From the NCBI GenBank assembly GCA_026393735.1, contig JAPKZP010000361.1, forward strand, positions 1 to 14,801: a stretch of DNA of 14,801 nt, written 5' to 3'. The first letter of the stretch is position 1, and the number at the start of each line of letters is the position of its first letter. The notes beneath the pieces were generated by a model. It was not told the origin of the DNA. It did not search any database and saw only the letters and a list, made by a program, of their open reading frames with translations. The DNA comes from Acidobacteriota bacterium. Lineage in GTDB: Bacteria; Acidobacteriota; Vicinamibacteria; Vicinamibacterales; JAKQTR01. A program made the translations under genes and the position numbers. Shown here piece after piece: positions 1-8,919 of the stretch.

Positions 1-6
1 GAGCCG

Positions 7-47
7 AAAAAAAGGGGCGGCGCCGGCACGCCTGACAGCACCACCCC
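7..47 (-). terminator. Rho-independent terminator after the amber-split receptor
   Basis: Read on the minus strand, GGGGTGGTGC (47-38) pairs with GCGCCGCCCC (23-14) in a 10-bp stem with two G-U wobbles. A 14-base loop separates the arms and seven consecutive T residues follow (13-7). It lies 21 bases beyond the receptor stop codon, so it most likely ends that transcription unit. Confidence 0.75.
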
Positions 48-68
48 CTGCAGCACACCGAGGAACGC

Positions 69-2708
69 CTACCGCACGTGCACCGCCACGGTGACACTGC
101 GGCCGCGCGCCGGCGCAAACTGGAACTGCTCGCGATAGAAGCGATCCGCCAGGTTCTCGACGGCGAACACCAGGCCGATGCGGCCATCTCGCGGGCGCAG
201 GTTCAGGCCCCACGAGAAGCGCTGAATCGTGAACCCGTCGAGGCCCAGCAGGTCCTGGGGAATCAGGTACGGCGATTCGAGAAGCGTCGAAGCCACCCGC
301 GTGACCTTGGCCTGGCTGCGCACGCCGTACTCAACCCACCAGCGGTCACGCGCGTCGTTGAAGCGCACGCCCAGTTGCGCCTTGGCGGGCGAGATGTTGT
401 CCTGCGGCGTGCCGGCGAGCGACGCGCCGGTCAGCGCGTTCACACCCGCGAGCACGGTGCCGCGCGTGAGGGCCGCGTTCCCGAAGAACGTGATGACCCC
501 GGGACGCACGACCACCGGCACATCGAGGTCGCCCTACACGCCCTGGATTCGCACATCGCTGAAGTTGATCGCCTGGGACAGCGGCCCCGAGGGCGTCGTC
601 GACACGATCTCCGTCGAGATGAACCCGCGGTAGGTGTTCGTGAAGTACGACACCGACCCGCTGGCGCGCCCCGCACGAACCTTGAGGCCGAGGTCGATGT
701 TGTTGCCGACTTCGGGCTGGACCGTCATGTTGGGGACGATCGCGCCGACGGTCGCCGGCCCCGAGAAGAGCAACTCCTCGAGATTCGGGTGGCGGTAGCT
801 GCGGCCGTAGCGGGCCTGCAGCGTCAGCGCACCGTTCAGGCGGTACACCGCGCCGAGATCCCCGGTCAGCGCGGCGCGCGACACGCGGTCGCCCGTCACG
901 CTCGGAATGGTCTCGGGGCGAATCGGCGGCACGGCGCCGACGAGCAGCGCGTTCACGTCATAACCCGCCGTCGGGTTCGTCAGCACACGGTATTGATCCA
1001 CGCGCAGACCAAAGACGAGGCGCAGCGCGCGCGTCACGTCCCACTCATCCTGGGCGAAGACCCCGACGTCGCGGAACGAGGCGTCAGGCACGCGCACCGG
1101 GTGCGTGACGGAGGCCGGGCCGACAAGGACCGGGTCGCTGAACACGTTGGCCTGCGGGCCGCGGGCCCCGAGCGACACGTTGCCGATGATCGTGGTCTGC
1201 GTTGTGTTCGTGCGCGTGTCCTGGCTGCGATCCGTATAGACCATCACGCCCGTCGTCACGATGTGATCACGCGCCGGCACGAAGGTCGCCTGCGCGTCGA
1301 GCCCGGGCGTCTGCACGTGCTGCTCGGTATCGGTCAGCAGGTTCAGCCGGTAGACGTTGATCGGGAAGAACGCCGGCGACGGCACCGGGAACTGCACGGG
1401 GAACTCGTTGCGCAGCAGGCGGCGCTGGTCCTGGTAGTAGCCCGTCACCTTGAGGTTGGTGAACCACGGCGTGATCGAACGCGCTTCGTACCGCGCGGAG
1501 ACCCTGTCCAGGTCGTTGTAGGGCAGCGTCACGCGCGAGAAGAAAATCGGCTGCTCGAAGTCCGGGAACCCGACGTTGTCCATCTCGCGGCGGATGTACT
1601 TCACCTGCAGTGTCTGCGCGCCCGTGAGCGCGACGAGCGCGCTGGCGTTCAGGTTGTTGCCGCTCGCGCTCGAGGTCGGAACCGTGGCGGACGCGCGCAC
1701 GTACGGGGTGTTGAACGGGTCGGGAAACGCCTTGAACGAGAAGCCGAAGTTCGTGTCGATGGTATCGACGTTCGTCACCCGGCCGCTCGCGAAGAACGGC
1801 CGCGTGTCCTCGTTCCTACCCGCGGCGCCCGCCTTGTAGTTGCCGAAGTCCTCGCGCCCGCCCGAGAACTGCACCGCGAACCGCTTGCCCGTCGCGCCGA
1901 GTGCGATCGATCCCCGGCGGCCGTTCTCGTTCGAGCTGTAGAACCCGTCGAAGCCGTACGTCAGCCGCAGCGTGTCGCTGAAGCGCGCCTGGTTCGTGAT
2001 GATGTTGACCGTGCCCGCGAGCGCGTCGGTCCCGTACAGCACGGACCCCGCGCCGCTGACGACTTCGAGGCGCTCGACGGTGTTGAGATCGATGAGCCCG
2101 ACCTCGGTGCCCGCCCGATCGGTCGCCGTGCGCGCGTTATTCAACCGCTCGCCATCCACCAGCACCAGCACGCGCGTCGAGTCGAGGCCGCGCAGCCGGG
2201 GCCGCACCTGCATCGGACCGTTGCCGACCGGCGTCACGCCCGGCGCCAGCAGCAGCGCGTCGCCCGTGGAGAGCGGCGTCCGATTCTGCAGCGTCTCGCG
2301 GCTCACACTGTCCGCGCGCAGCGGCACGAATTCAGCCGCGCGCTCGCTGCGCGTGGCGGTCACCGTGACGCCCAGTTCCACGTTGCCCGGCACGAGCGCA
2401 AAGGCGACCGTCACGGCGGCGGCGCCATCGGTCACGGTGACGGTTCTGGAATCCCTGGAGAAACCGGCCGACTCGGCCGTCACGAGGTACCGGCCCGCCG
2501 CCACATCGGGAAACCGGAAGCGGCCTTCGAGATCGGCCTGCGCGAACTGCTCGATGCCGGTGGTCTCGCTGTGCAGCGTGATGTGCGCAGCCGGCAACAT
2601 GGCCCCTGTCGCGTCTGCGGCGGTGCCGACAATCTCTCCGGCCCGGGCGGCGGATGCCGCCAGCAGAACGAACGACACGACGACGACGAACGAACGGAAA
2701 CTGCCCAT
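69..2708 (-). pseudogene. TonB-dependent receptor interrupted by one in-frame TAG
   Basis: This is an outer-membrane TonB-dependent receptor of the siderophore/cobalamin type (CirA/BtuB-like plug), which would import a scarce ligand using TonB energy. Residues 1-23 are a signal peptide (hydrophobic run, AARA cleavage site). Residues 24-110 form a carboxypeptidase-regulatory-like beta domain, and the plug follows with RVLVLVDGERLNN and VERLEVVSGAGSVLYG. The rest is a 22-strand-type barrel. Codon 725 (534-536) is TAG. The same frame then runs open for 154 more codons to a TAG at 69-71, ending in barrel sequence (VENLADRFYREQF). The full frame is 879 codons, a normal receptor length. Translation stopping at 725 would lose about the last 17% of the barrel and probably abolish folding. 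The minus-strand start is ATG at 2708, with only a weak ribosome site. A membrane protein lies 135 bases upstream on the same strand. A sequencing error at one base is the main alternative to a true pseudogene. Confidence 0.85.
534..536 (-). other. Premature amber codon inside the receptor gene
   Basis: The plus strand reads CTA at 534-536, which is TAG on the minus strand. The flanking residues are VRIQGV before it and GDLDVPVVV after it. Related receptors usually have Glu or another residue here, and a single GAG-to-TAG change would explain it. There is no frameshift. TAG is also the normal stop of several intact genes in this window (4770-4772, 12248-12250, 13097-13099), so recoding of TAG in this organism is unlikely. 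Confidence 0.85.
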
Positions 2709-2843
2709 GATCTCAACCCGTCAAGAAACGGCGCGCCTTGCGGCGGCGCCGGCTGTTGTCCAACGGAGCACGCACGACGTGAACCACCCGGCACGCAACG
2801 CGCCCGCGCGGATCACACGGTTGTCAGGGAATTGAGCGGGAGT

Positions 2844-3380
2844 CTACGCCAGCGGCGGAGGACGGGGAGCAAAACGGAACGTGCAGCCGGGCGACGCCAA
2901 GCCGGCGACGACGACCGGGATCGAGAACGCCGGACGGCCACGCTGCCCGGCGCGAAGAGACGTGGCGAGCAGGATGACGAGCAGCGTACCGAGCACGCTG
3001 ACCGAACTGGTCAACTGCGCGAGCGCGCCGATCGTTTCGGGAATGCCCAACTCCGCACTGGTGGCATCGCCCGTCCACACTGCGTGACAGTGGATCAGAA
3101 TGACGAGCAGCCAGAGCACGACGGCGCGCTTACCGAAGAAGAGCGGCAAGCCCACGCGGCTGAGCGCCCGGAAGCCGACGAGGACGCCAACGGCGACCAC
3201 CCAGCGGAGCGCGATCTGCGGCTCGAACAGCTTGCCGGCCGCCACGTGCGTCCAGAACAGCCACGCGTGGAAGACCACGAGCGCCGCGAACGCGAGGCGC
3301 CCGGTCGCACGCACGGCCATCGCGACCAGGTCGTCAGCCCTGGTCAGGGATCGTCGTGCCGGAATTGCGGTAGCTGCCAT
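2844..3380 (-). CDS. Small polytopic membrane protein of unknown function
   Basis: I do not recognise this family. From ATG at 3380 it is 178 residues with about four predicted membrane helices: near 27-47 (LAFAALVVFHAWLFW), 58-75, 85-103 (AVVLWLLVILIHCHAVW) and 121-142 (SVLGTLLVILLATSL). It ends in a basic, proline-rich tail (FRFAPRPPPLA). Histidines and a cysteine sit at the end of the third helix (IHCHAVW), which could bind metal or haem, but that is inference. The gene is on the same strand as the split receptor, 135 bases upstream of it, so the two may be co-transcribed and the protein may assist uptake of the receptor's ligand. The start is uncertain. The frame is open back to 3455, ATG 3422 and ATG 3320 are alternatives, and none has a clear Shine-Dalgarno sequence. 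Confidence 0.6.
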   Translation of the reverse strand: MAATAIPARRSLTRADDLVAMAVRATGRLAFAALVVFHAWLFWTHVAAGKLFEPQIALRWVVAVGVLVGFRALSRVGLPLFFGKRAVVLWLLVILIHCHAVWTGDATSAELGIPETIGALAQLTSSVSVLGTLLVILLATSLRAGQRGRPAFSIPVVVAGLASPGCTFRFAPRPPPLA

Positions 3381-3608
3381 GGGTGTCGAGTCGTTCAACC
3401 GGGTGCCGGGCCGACGGAACATCGGATCGCCGGAAACCCGGCGACTTGCTGGCACCGTTCAGAATTTGAGCACAAAGCGTACCAACAGCGCAAGTCGGGG
3501 TTCTGAGCGGCCACACCGTGCCCCCTATCTCGAGTTCAGAGTCCCCCATCCCGGCCTCCAGGTCCCTGTCGTGCCGCGGAATGGTGTACAAGTGTCAAAC
3601 GCCCCTCT

Positions 3609-3613
3609 GGAGG
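3609..3613 (+). promoter_or_regulatory. Ribosome binding site of the aminotransferase
   Basis: GGAGG lies 4 bases ahead of ATG 3618. Another ATG at 3614 is out of frame with the gene and too close to the site, so 3618 is preferred. Confidence 0.65.
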
Positions 3614-3617
3614 ATGG

Positions 3618-4772
3618 ATGGACGCCCCGGTTCGCATCGACTCCCGACTCCCCGACGTCGGCGTCAGTATCTTCGCCGTGATGACGCGGCTCGCCAACGA
3701 GCACGGCGCCATCAACCTGTCCCAGGGCTTCCCCGACTTCCACTGCGACCCGGCACTGGTCGCCTCGGTTCACCGCTACATGGAGGCGGGCGACAACCAG
3801 TACGCCCCCATGCCTGGCGTGCTGGGCCTTCGCGAGGCCCTGGCGGAGAAGATCGCGCACCTCTACCAGGCCGACTACGATCCCGTCACCGAGATCACCG
3901 TCACCGCCGGCGCGACGGAGGCGCTGTTCGACATCATCTCGGCGTTTGTCCGCCCCGGCGACGAGGTCGTGCTGTTCGAGCCCTGCTACGACGCCTACGT
4001 GCCGGTGGTCCGCCTGAACGGCGGTACACCGCGCTTCGTGACGCTCCGCGCGCCAGGCTATCGCATCGACTGGTCCGAGGTGCGCCGCGCGCTCTCCCCG
4101 CGCACGCGCCTGCTGATCGTCAACTCGCCGCACAACCCGACCGGCGCCGTCCTCGACGCCGCCGACGTCGCCGAACTGGCCGCCCTCCTCGACGGGACCA
4201 ACGTCGTCGTGCTCAGCGATGAAGTGTACGAGCACATCATCTTCGACGGGCGGCGGCATGAAAGCCTGGCGCGCCACGCCGGGCTCCGGCAGCGCACGTG
4301 CGTGGTCAGTTCGTTCGGCAAGACGTACCACACGACAGGATGGAAGATCGGCTACGTCGCCGCGCCGCAGGCGCTGACCGCCGAGATCCAGCGCGTGCAC
4401 CAGTTCGTCACCTTCGCGACGAACACGCCCATCCAGATGGCATACACCGACGTCACCCGCGCGCGGACGAGCTACGACGACCTGGCGGCGTTCTACGAGG
4501 CCAAGCGGGACCGTTTCCTCGAACTGCTCGCCGGATCGAAGTTCGCCCCGGTCCCGTGCCACGGCACGTACTTCCAGATACTCGACTATTCGGCGGTCAG
4601 CGACGAGGCGGACGCGGCGTTCGCACGCCGCCTGCTGCTGGAGCACGGCGTGGCGTCAATCCCGACGTCGGCCTTTCTCTACACGAGCGAAGCCCCGCGC
4701 GTGCTGCGGTTCTGCTTCGCGAAGAAGGACGAGACGCTCGAGCGTGCCGCCGAACGGTTGCGCGCCGTATAG
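3618..4772 (+). CDS. ybdL: PLP-dependent aminotransferase, YbdL-like (methionine/aromatic)
   Basis: This 384-residue cytosolic fold-type I (class I/II) aminotransferase closely resembles E. coli YbdL from memory. YbdL is a methionine aminotransferase that prefers Met, His and Phe and is related to kynurenine aminotransferases. Visible motifs are NLSQGFPDF (33-41), NQYAPMPG (60-67), TAGATEAL (96-103) and NSPHNPTG (169-176). SDEVYEH (200-206) holds Asp201, which pairs with the PLP pyridine nitrogen, and Tyr204. SSFGKTYHTTGWKIGY carries the Schiff-base Lys235. Arg364 in VLRFCFAKK is the expected binder of the substrate carboxylate. Length and all catalytic residues are normal, so it should be active. 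The expected role is the last step of methionine salvage or amino acid/keto acid exchange, but no other salvage gene is in view. Uridine kinase follows 60 bases downstream and may be co-transcribed. The exact amino acid preference cannot be read from sequence. Confidence 0.92.
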   Translation: MDAPVRIDSRLPDVGVSIFAVMTRLANEHGAINLSQGFPDFHCDPALVASVHRYMEAGDNQYAPMPGVLGLREALAEKIAHLYQADYDPVTEITVTAGATEALFDIISAFVRPGDEVVLFEPCYDAYVPVVRLNGGTPRFVTLRAPGYRIDWSEVRRALSPRTRLLIVNSPHNPTGAVLDAADVAELAALLDGTNVVVLSDEVYEHIIFDGRRHESLARHAGLRQRTCVVSSFGKTYHTTGWKIGYVAAPQALTAEIQRVHQFVTFATNTPIQMAYTDVTRARTSYDDLAAFYEAKRDRFLELLAGSKFAPVPCHGTYFQILDYSAVSDEADAAFARRLLLEHGVASIPTSAFLYTSEAPRVLRFCFAKKDETLERAAERLRAV

Positions 4773-4794
4773 AGAGCCACAGGGCTGTTCGTGG

Positions 4795-4814
4795 CGCAGG
4801 GCTTCAGCCCTGCG
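4795..4814. repeat. REP-like palindrome
   Basis: CGCAGGGCT (4795-4803) and AGCCCTGCG (4806-4814) form a perfect 9-bp stem with a 2-base loop. Outer flanks TGTTC and GAACA extend the pairing imperfectly. It has the look of short extragenic palindromes scattered in many GC-rich genomes. No T tract follows, so it is probably not a terminator. It lies between two same-strand genes and could affect mRNA stability. Confidence 0.5.
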
Positions 4815-4832
4815 GAACACTCGGGGGATGTC

Positions 4833-5456
4833 ATGAGCACCGGTTCAGTCGTCATCGGCGTTGCGGGGGGGTCGGGGTCCGGCAAGACGACGGTCGTCCG
4901 TCGCATCGTCGAGAGCCTGGGGAACGATCAGGTGACGGTGCTGGAGCACGATCGGTACTATCGCGAGCGGAGCGACCTCCGCCTCGAAGAGCGGGCGGCG
5001 CTCAACTACGATCATCCCGATTCGCTCGAGACCGACTTGATGGTCCGCCACCTCCAGCGCCTGCGCGACGGCGATCCCGTCGAGGTGCCCGTGTACGACT
5101 TCACCCGGTACAACCGGACGTCGGTCACCGAAACGGCGCACCCGCGCAAGGCCATCATCGTCGAGGGCATTCTGATCTTCGCGGACGCACCGCTGCGCGC
5201 GCTGCTCGACGTGAAGGTCTTTGTGGACGCCGACGACGACATCCGCTTCATCCGGCGGCTGCGGCGCGACGTGGCGGAGCGTGGCCGGACCATGGAGTCG
5301 GTGATCGAGCAGTACGAGAACACGGTGAAGCCGATGCACCTCGAGTTCGTCGAGCCGAGCAAGCGGTACGCGGACATCATCGTGCCCCAGGGCGGTCACA
5401 ACACCGTGGCGATTGGCATGCTGCTGACGCTCATTCGGAGCCTGGCGAGCCGCTGA
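4833..5456 (+). CDS. udk: Uridine kinase (uridine/cytidine monophosphokinase)
   Basis: Uridine kinase phosphorylates uridine and cytidine to UMP and CMP using ATP or GTP in pyrimidine salvage, in the cytosol. The 207-residue product matches the usual length (E. coli about 213). It has the P-loop GGSGSGKT (12-19) and LEHDRYY (37-43), where Asp40 is the expected catalytic base. NYDHPDS (58-64) and VYDFTRYNR (87-95) contact the nucleoside, and VEGILIF (110-116) is the usual conserved core strand. RRLRRD near residue 150 is the arginine-rich lid. ATG 4833 is chosen because GGGGGA lies 4 bases upstream and the family begins just before the P-loop; the frame is open from GTG 4791. It follows the aminotransferase on the same strand with only a REP-like hairpin between. 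Confidence 0.95.
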   Translation: MSTGSVVIGVAGGSGSGKTTVVRRIVESLGNDQVTVLEHDRYYRERSDLRLEERAALNYDHPDSLETDLMVRHLQRLRDGDPVEVPVYDFTRYNRTSVTETAHPRKAIIVEGILIFADAPLRALLDVKVFVDADDDIRFIRRLRRDVAERGRTMESVIEQYENTVKPMHLEFVEPSKRYADIIVPQGGHNTVAIGMLLTLIRSLASR

Positions 5457-5811
5457 GGGCGAGGCTGGGTCCGCTCGTCTGCACGAGAACCACCCGGCAT
5501 GATGCCGCCCGGGCCCGGCAGTCGCGCCATCCAAATGTAGAGTCTTGCATCAAGTAGTTCGGTCCCGCCGCCGGAACGGTGCTGACCATCTGAACATGGT
5601 TCAATTGTTTGGACACAGATCCAGCGCTTGGTTGAGTCACGAGCCCCTCGTCGGTGTCTGGTGACCCTAACGGCGCGCCAAATGCGATTCTAGGAGACGC
5701 GCGCGCTTGGCATCAGGTATGCTTGTGGCTTAGTGCTAACAGATCCAGGGCACTGAACCGCAGCCTGTCGGCTGTCGCGTTCGCATTGTGCGCTCTCAAT
5801 GAGGGGGAAGG
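5457..5811 (+). promoter_or_regulatory. 355-base intergenic leader of the Oar-like receptor
   Basis: No gene is supported here. The stretch is less GC-rich than its flanks, especially 5530-5630, as expected for a promoter region. Small inverted repeats lie at 5474-5487 (CTCGT/ACGAG) and 5495-5507 (CGGCAT/ATGCCG) just after udk, without T tracts. TTGGCA at 5707-5712 could be a -35 element, but no convincing -10 element stands at the right distance. At the 3' end, AGGGGGAAGG (5802-5811) is a strong ribosome site directly before ATG 5812. I recognise no riboswitch. Confidence 0.4.
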
Positions 5812-8727
5812 ATGCTTATTCGTTACCGGGCCGTTGCGGTCCTGATGCTCGCCGCGCTGGTGTTCTTGGTGCCGGCGGCGTATGCCCAGACCACAGGCCG
5901 AATCGTGGGCACGATTACCGATTCAACTGGTGGAGCCCTGCCTGGCGTGACCGTGTCCGCGGCGGGCCCAGCACTTCAAGGCGTTCGGACGGCCGTCACC
6001 GATGCAGCCGGCGAATTCCGGCTGGCGAACCTGCCGCCCGGCGTCTACGCCGTCAAGGCGGAACTGGCGAACTTCAAGACTGCTGAACAGCAGAAAGTCG
6101 AGGTCGGCATCGACCGCGTCGTGCAGGTCAAGCTGGCGCTGGCGATCGGCGGCGTCTCGGAAAGCGTAACGGTTCAGGGCGCGGCGACGGTGGTCGACAC
6201 CTCGTCGGCGAGCGCCGGCATCAACGCGACGCCGGAGATCTTCAACCGCCTCCCGACGCGGCGCGACTTCTACGCCGTGGCGCAGATGGCGCCGGGCACG
6301 TCGACCGACGCCTCCGGCACGACGGTTGCCGGATCGACCGGCGCGGAGAACACCTACATCATCGAAGGTCTGAATACGACCGGTGTCGCGTACGGCACGC
6401 AGGGCAAGACCCTCAACTTCGACTTCATCGACGAAGTCGAGGTGAAGACGGGCGGTCTGCCGGCCGAGTACGGCCGCATGACGGGCGGCGTCATCAACGT
6501 CATCACGAAGTCCGGCGGCAACACGTTCCACGGGTCCGGCTTCGGGTTCTTTGAGGGTGGCTCGCTCTACGCCGACGACAAGACGCAGAGCAAGCGGTCG
6601 GCCGGTGCGACCACGGTGGTCAACCTTGGCCATCTGTGGGATGCGGGGGGCAGTCTCGGCGGGTACATCGTGAAGGACCGGCTCTGGTTCTACGGCGCCT
6701 ACAATCCCACGAACCGGCGGAACAACACGGTGATCATCACGCCGCTGTCCACGCCGGGCAGCCCGGCGCTCGGCTCGGAGATTCCGCAGACGAGGACGTC
6801 GAACCTGTACTCCGTGAAGCTCACCTACAAGCCGTCGTCGAACCAGTCCCTGGTCTTCTCGATGTTCGGCGACCCAGGCCAGACTGAAGGCAACGTGTTC
6901 GCGATTGCCGGGCCGGAGAACACCTGGAAGGGCATCAACAAGTTCGGCGGCAGCGACATCGTGGGCCGCTATGACGCCGTGTTCGGCGGCTCGACGCTGT
7001 TGAAGGTGATGTACGGGTATCACGTCGAGAGCAGCAAGCTGACTGGCGCCGGCAGCACCACGCCGCGGTACCAGGACCTGAGCGTCACGCCCAACGTCAC
7101 CGCCGGCGGGTTCGGCGGCTGGACCGACCAGGATTACACTCGCGACGTGTTCAAGGCGGACTTCTCGCAGTTCTTCGGCAAGCACGAAGTCAAGGCCGGC
7201 GGGGACTACGAGCAGGTGGCGGCGACGGTGGGCCGCCGCAGCGGCGGCGCCGGACAGCTGATCCAGAAGCTGATCCAGACCAGCACCGGCATCATCTACT
7301 ACCGCCACCGGTATTTCGTCGATGATCGCGCGTCGGGATTCGACCGTGCGAACTCGGCCACCTGGAAGATTGCCGATCCCCTCCAGGTCGAACCGAAGAC
7401 GAACAACTACTCGGTCTACGGTCAGGATAGCTGGAAGATCGCCAGCCGGTTCACGCTGAATGCCGGCGTCCGCTGGGAGCGGCAGTCGCTCCTGTCGCGC
7501 GACGGCACCCAGACCGCCAACCTCGACAAGAACTGGGCGTTGCGTCTCGGCGCGATCTGGGACATCAGCGGCGACGGCCGCAGCAAGGCCTACTTCAACT
7601 ACGGCCGCTTCTACGAGAACATCCCGATGGACATGAACATCCGGGCGTTCGGCGGCGAGTTGACGGCGTTCAGCTACAACTACAGCCCGAACGCCGCGGA
7701 CATCCAGCCGGTGGCTGGCACGCCGTCGAAGTCGTCGGTGCTCGGCGCTGCGACGACGCCGGTCGACCCGAATCTGAAGGGCCAGTACATCGATGAGTAC
7801 CTGGTGGGCTACGAGCGCGAACTCGGACCGAGCTTCTCGATCGGCTTCAAGTACGCGCACCGGACCCTCGGCCGCGTGATTGAGGACTTCCTGGTCCCCG
7901 CAGAGGGCAGCTACTTCATCGCCAACCCCGGCATAGGCGAGATGGGCCAGGAGATGGCGTTCTATGACACCAGCCTTCCGAACGTCGCCGCACCGACACC
8001 GGTCCGGAAGTACGACAGCGTCGAAATCAACGCCAAGAAGCGGTACAGCAATGGCTGGCAGCTGATGGCCAGCTACGTGTGGTCGAAGCTCGAAGGCAAC
8101 TACGATGGCGTCTTCCAGGCGTCGACCGGGCAGCTCGATCCGAACATCAACTCGGCCTACGACTACGCCGACTTCCTCGTGAACGCGCAGGGTCCGCTCT
8201 CGAACGACCGGCGCAACGCGATCAAACTCGACGGTAGCTACGAGTTCCAGAGCGGAGCCGTCAAGGGCCTCAACCTTGGCGGGTCGATGCGCTGGCTCTC
8301 GGGTTTTCCGGTCAGCGCGTACGGGTACTCGTTCGGGTACGCGAGCTGGGAGTACTACCTCGTGCCGCGCGGCACCCTCGGCCGCTCGCCGGCCGACTGG
8401 GAAGCCAACCTCCACGCGAGCTATCCGATCAGGCTGGGCGGCAACGTCAAGCTGGATGGCATCGTGGACGTGTTCAACCTGTTCAACCGCCAGGCGATCA
8501 CCCAGTGGGATCAGCGGTACAACCTCGTGCAGGACGGGCACTGCGCCGGCGTCCCCGGGGCGATCTGTAACGGCGATGGCGGCATCGCGACAAGAACTGG
8601 CACCATGACGCCTCTGGGGACCATTTCGAACGCGACCGCCACCGCGACCAACGTCGACTTCCTCAAGAAGGGCACCAACTTCACCGGGCAGCGAAGCATC
8701 CGGGTTGGTTTCCGTCTGACGTTCTAA
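5812..8727 (+). CDS. Oar-like TonB-dependent outer-membrane receptor
   Basis: The 971-residue product is a complete TonB-dependent receptor of the Oar type, common in Acidobacteriota and Myxococcota. Residues 1-25 are a signal peptide with an AYA/Q cleavage site. A carboxypeptidase-regulatory-like domain follows at about 28-110 (GRIVGTITDSTGGALPGVTV, GEFRLANLPPGVY). The plug starts near 130 with RLPTRRDFYAVAQMAPG, NTYIIEGLNTTG, IDEVEVKTGGLPAEYGRMTG and GVINVITKSGGN. The rest alternates aromatic-rich strands and loops as in a large beta barrel, and it ends VGFRLTF with the C-terminal Phe used for outer-membrane insertion. Substrates of such receptors are often glycans, peptides or chelates; nothing here identifies the ligand. 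The gene stands alone between a long leader and a strong terminator. It is less similar to the amber-split receptor than two recent copies would be. Confidence 0.93.
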   Translation: MLIRYRAVAVLMLAALVFLVPAAYAQTTGRIVGTITDSTGGALPGVTVSAAGPALQGVRTAVTDAAGEFRLANLPPGVYAVKAELANFKTAEQQKVEVGIDRVVQVKLALAIGGVSESVTVQGAATVVDTSSASAGINATPEIFNRLPTRRDFYAVAQMAPGTSTDASGTTVAGSTGAENTYIIEGLNTTGVAYGTQGKTLNFDFIDEVEVKTGGLPAEYGRMTGGVINVITKSGGNTFHGSGFGFFEGGSLYADDKTQSKRSAGATTVVNLGHLWDAGGSLGGYIVKDRLWFYGAYNPTNRRNNTVIITPLSTPGSPALGSEIPQTRTSNLYSVKLTYKPSSNQSLVFSMFGDPGQTEGNVFAIAGPENTWKGINKFGGSDIVGRYDAVFGGSTLLKVMYGYHVESSKLTGAGSTTPRYQDLSVTPNVTAGGFGGWTDQDYTRDVFKADFSQFFGKHEVKAGGDYEQVAATVGRRSGGAGQLIQKLIQTSTGIIYYRHRYFVDDRASGFDRANSATWKIADPLQVEPKTNNYSVYGQDSWKIASRFTLNAGVRWERQSLLSRDGTQTANLDKNWALRLGAIWDISGDGRSKAYFNYGRFYENIPMDMNIRAFGGELTAFSYNYSPNAADIQPVAGTPSKSSVLGAATTPVDPNLKGQYIDEYLVGYERELGPSFSIGFKYAHRTLGRVIEDFLVPAEGSYFIANPGIGEMGQEMAFYDTSLPNVAAPTPVRKYDSVEINAKKRYSNGWQLMASYVWSKLEGNYDGVFQASTGQLDPNINSAYDYADFLVNAQGPLSNDRRNAIKLDGSYEFQSGAVKGLNLGGSMRWLSGFPVSAYGYSFGYASWEYYLVPRGTLGRSPADWEANLHASYPIRLGGNVKLDGIVDVFNLFNRQAITQWDQRYNLVQDGHCAGVPGAICNGDGGIATRTGTMTPLGTISNATATATNVDFLKKGTNFTGQRSIRVGFRLTF

Positions 8728-8754
8728 CCCGACATCGGGCTGGAACACGCACGT

Positions 8755-8797
8755 CGCCCTGTGGGCCCAACGGCGGCCCACAGGGCGTTTCTTTTTT
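8755..8797 (+). terminator. Rho-independent terminator of the Oar-like receptor gene
   Basis: CGCCCTGTGGGCC (8755-8767) and its exact complement GGCCCACAGGGCG (8775-8787) form a 13-bp stem with a 7-base loop. The run TTTCTTTTTT (8788-8797) follows. It begins 27 bases after the stop codon. Confidence 0.95.
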
Positions 8798-8805
8798 CCG
8801 GGAGT

Positions 8806-8870
8806 GTCGGCCGCGGACGGCCGACGAGAGGAACCGTGGCGCGGCGCCATGCGTGACGTCCGCCGGTTCC
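8806..8870. repeat. Nested inverted repeats between terminator and next gene
   Basis: GTCGGCCG (8806-8813) and CGGCCGAC (8818-8825) form a perfect 8-bp stem. GGAACCG (8830-8836) pairs with CGGTTCC (8864-8870) and encloses a small palindrome, TGGCG/CGCCA (8837-8849). No T tract follows. The function is unknown; they may be REP-like elements. Confidence 0.45.
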
Positions 8871-8880
8871 GGCTTTGGGG

Positions 8881-8910
8881 TTGGCACGCCCCGGCGATTT
8901 GTTCTACGCT
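8881..8910 (+). promoter_or_regulatory. Putative sigma-70-type promoter of a leaderless gene
   Basis: TTGGCA (8881-8886), an 18-base spacer and TACGCT (8905-8910) resemble -35 and -10 elements. Only nine bases separate the -10 box from ATG 8920, so transcription would begin within a few bases of the start codon. There is no Shine-Dalgarno sequence before this ATG, which fits a leaderless mRNA. This is inferred from sequence pattern only. Confidence 0.45.
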
Positions 8911-8919
8911 CGGTTGCAT

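Noticed and set aside
1..60. A possible next gene on the minus strand starting GTG near 60 (VLQGVVLSGVPAPPLFFG)
   Set aside because: The same bases form a terminator stem and T tract, and there is no ribosome site.
534..536. Amber codon read as a sense codon or pyrrolysine
   Set aside because: TAG is the terminal codon of several intact genes here, and no pyl or suppressor tRNA gene is visible.
78..3506. A very long open frame (1142 codons) on the plus strand opposite the receptor and membrane-protein genes
   Set aside because: Its product is arginine/histidine/alanine-rich low-complexity sequence without domains, typical of the antisense frame of GC-rich genes. The minus strand carries clear receptor motifs.
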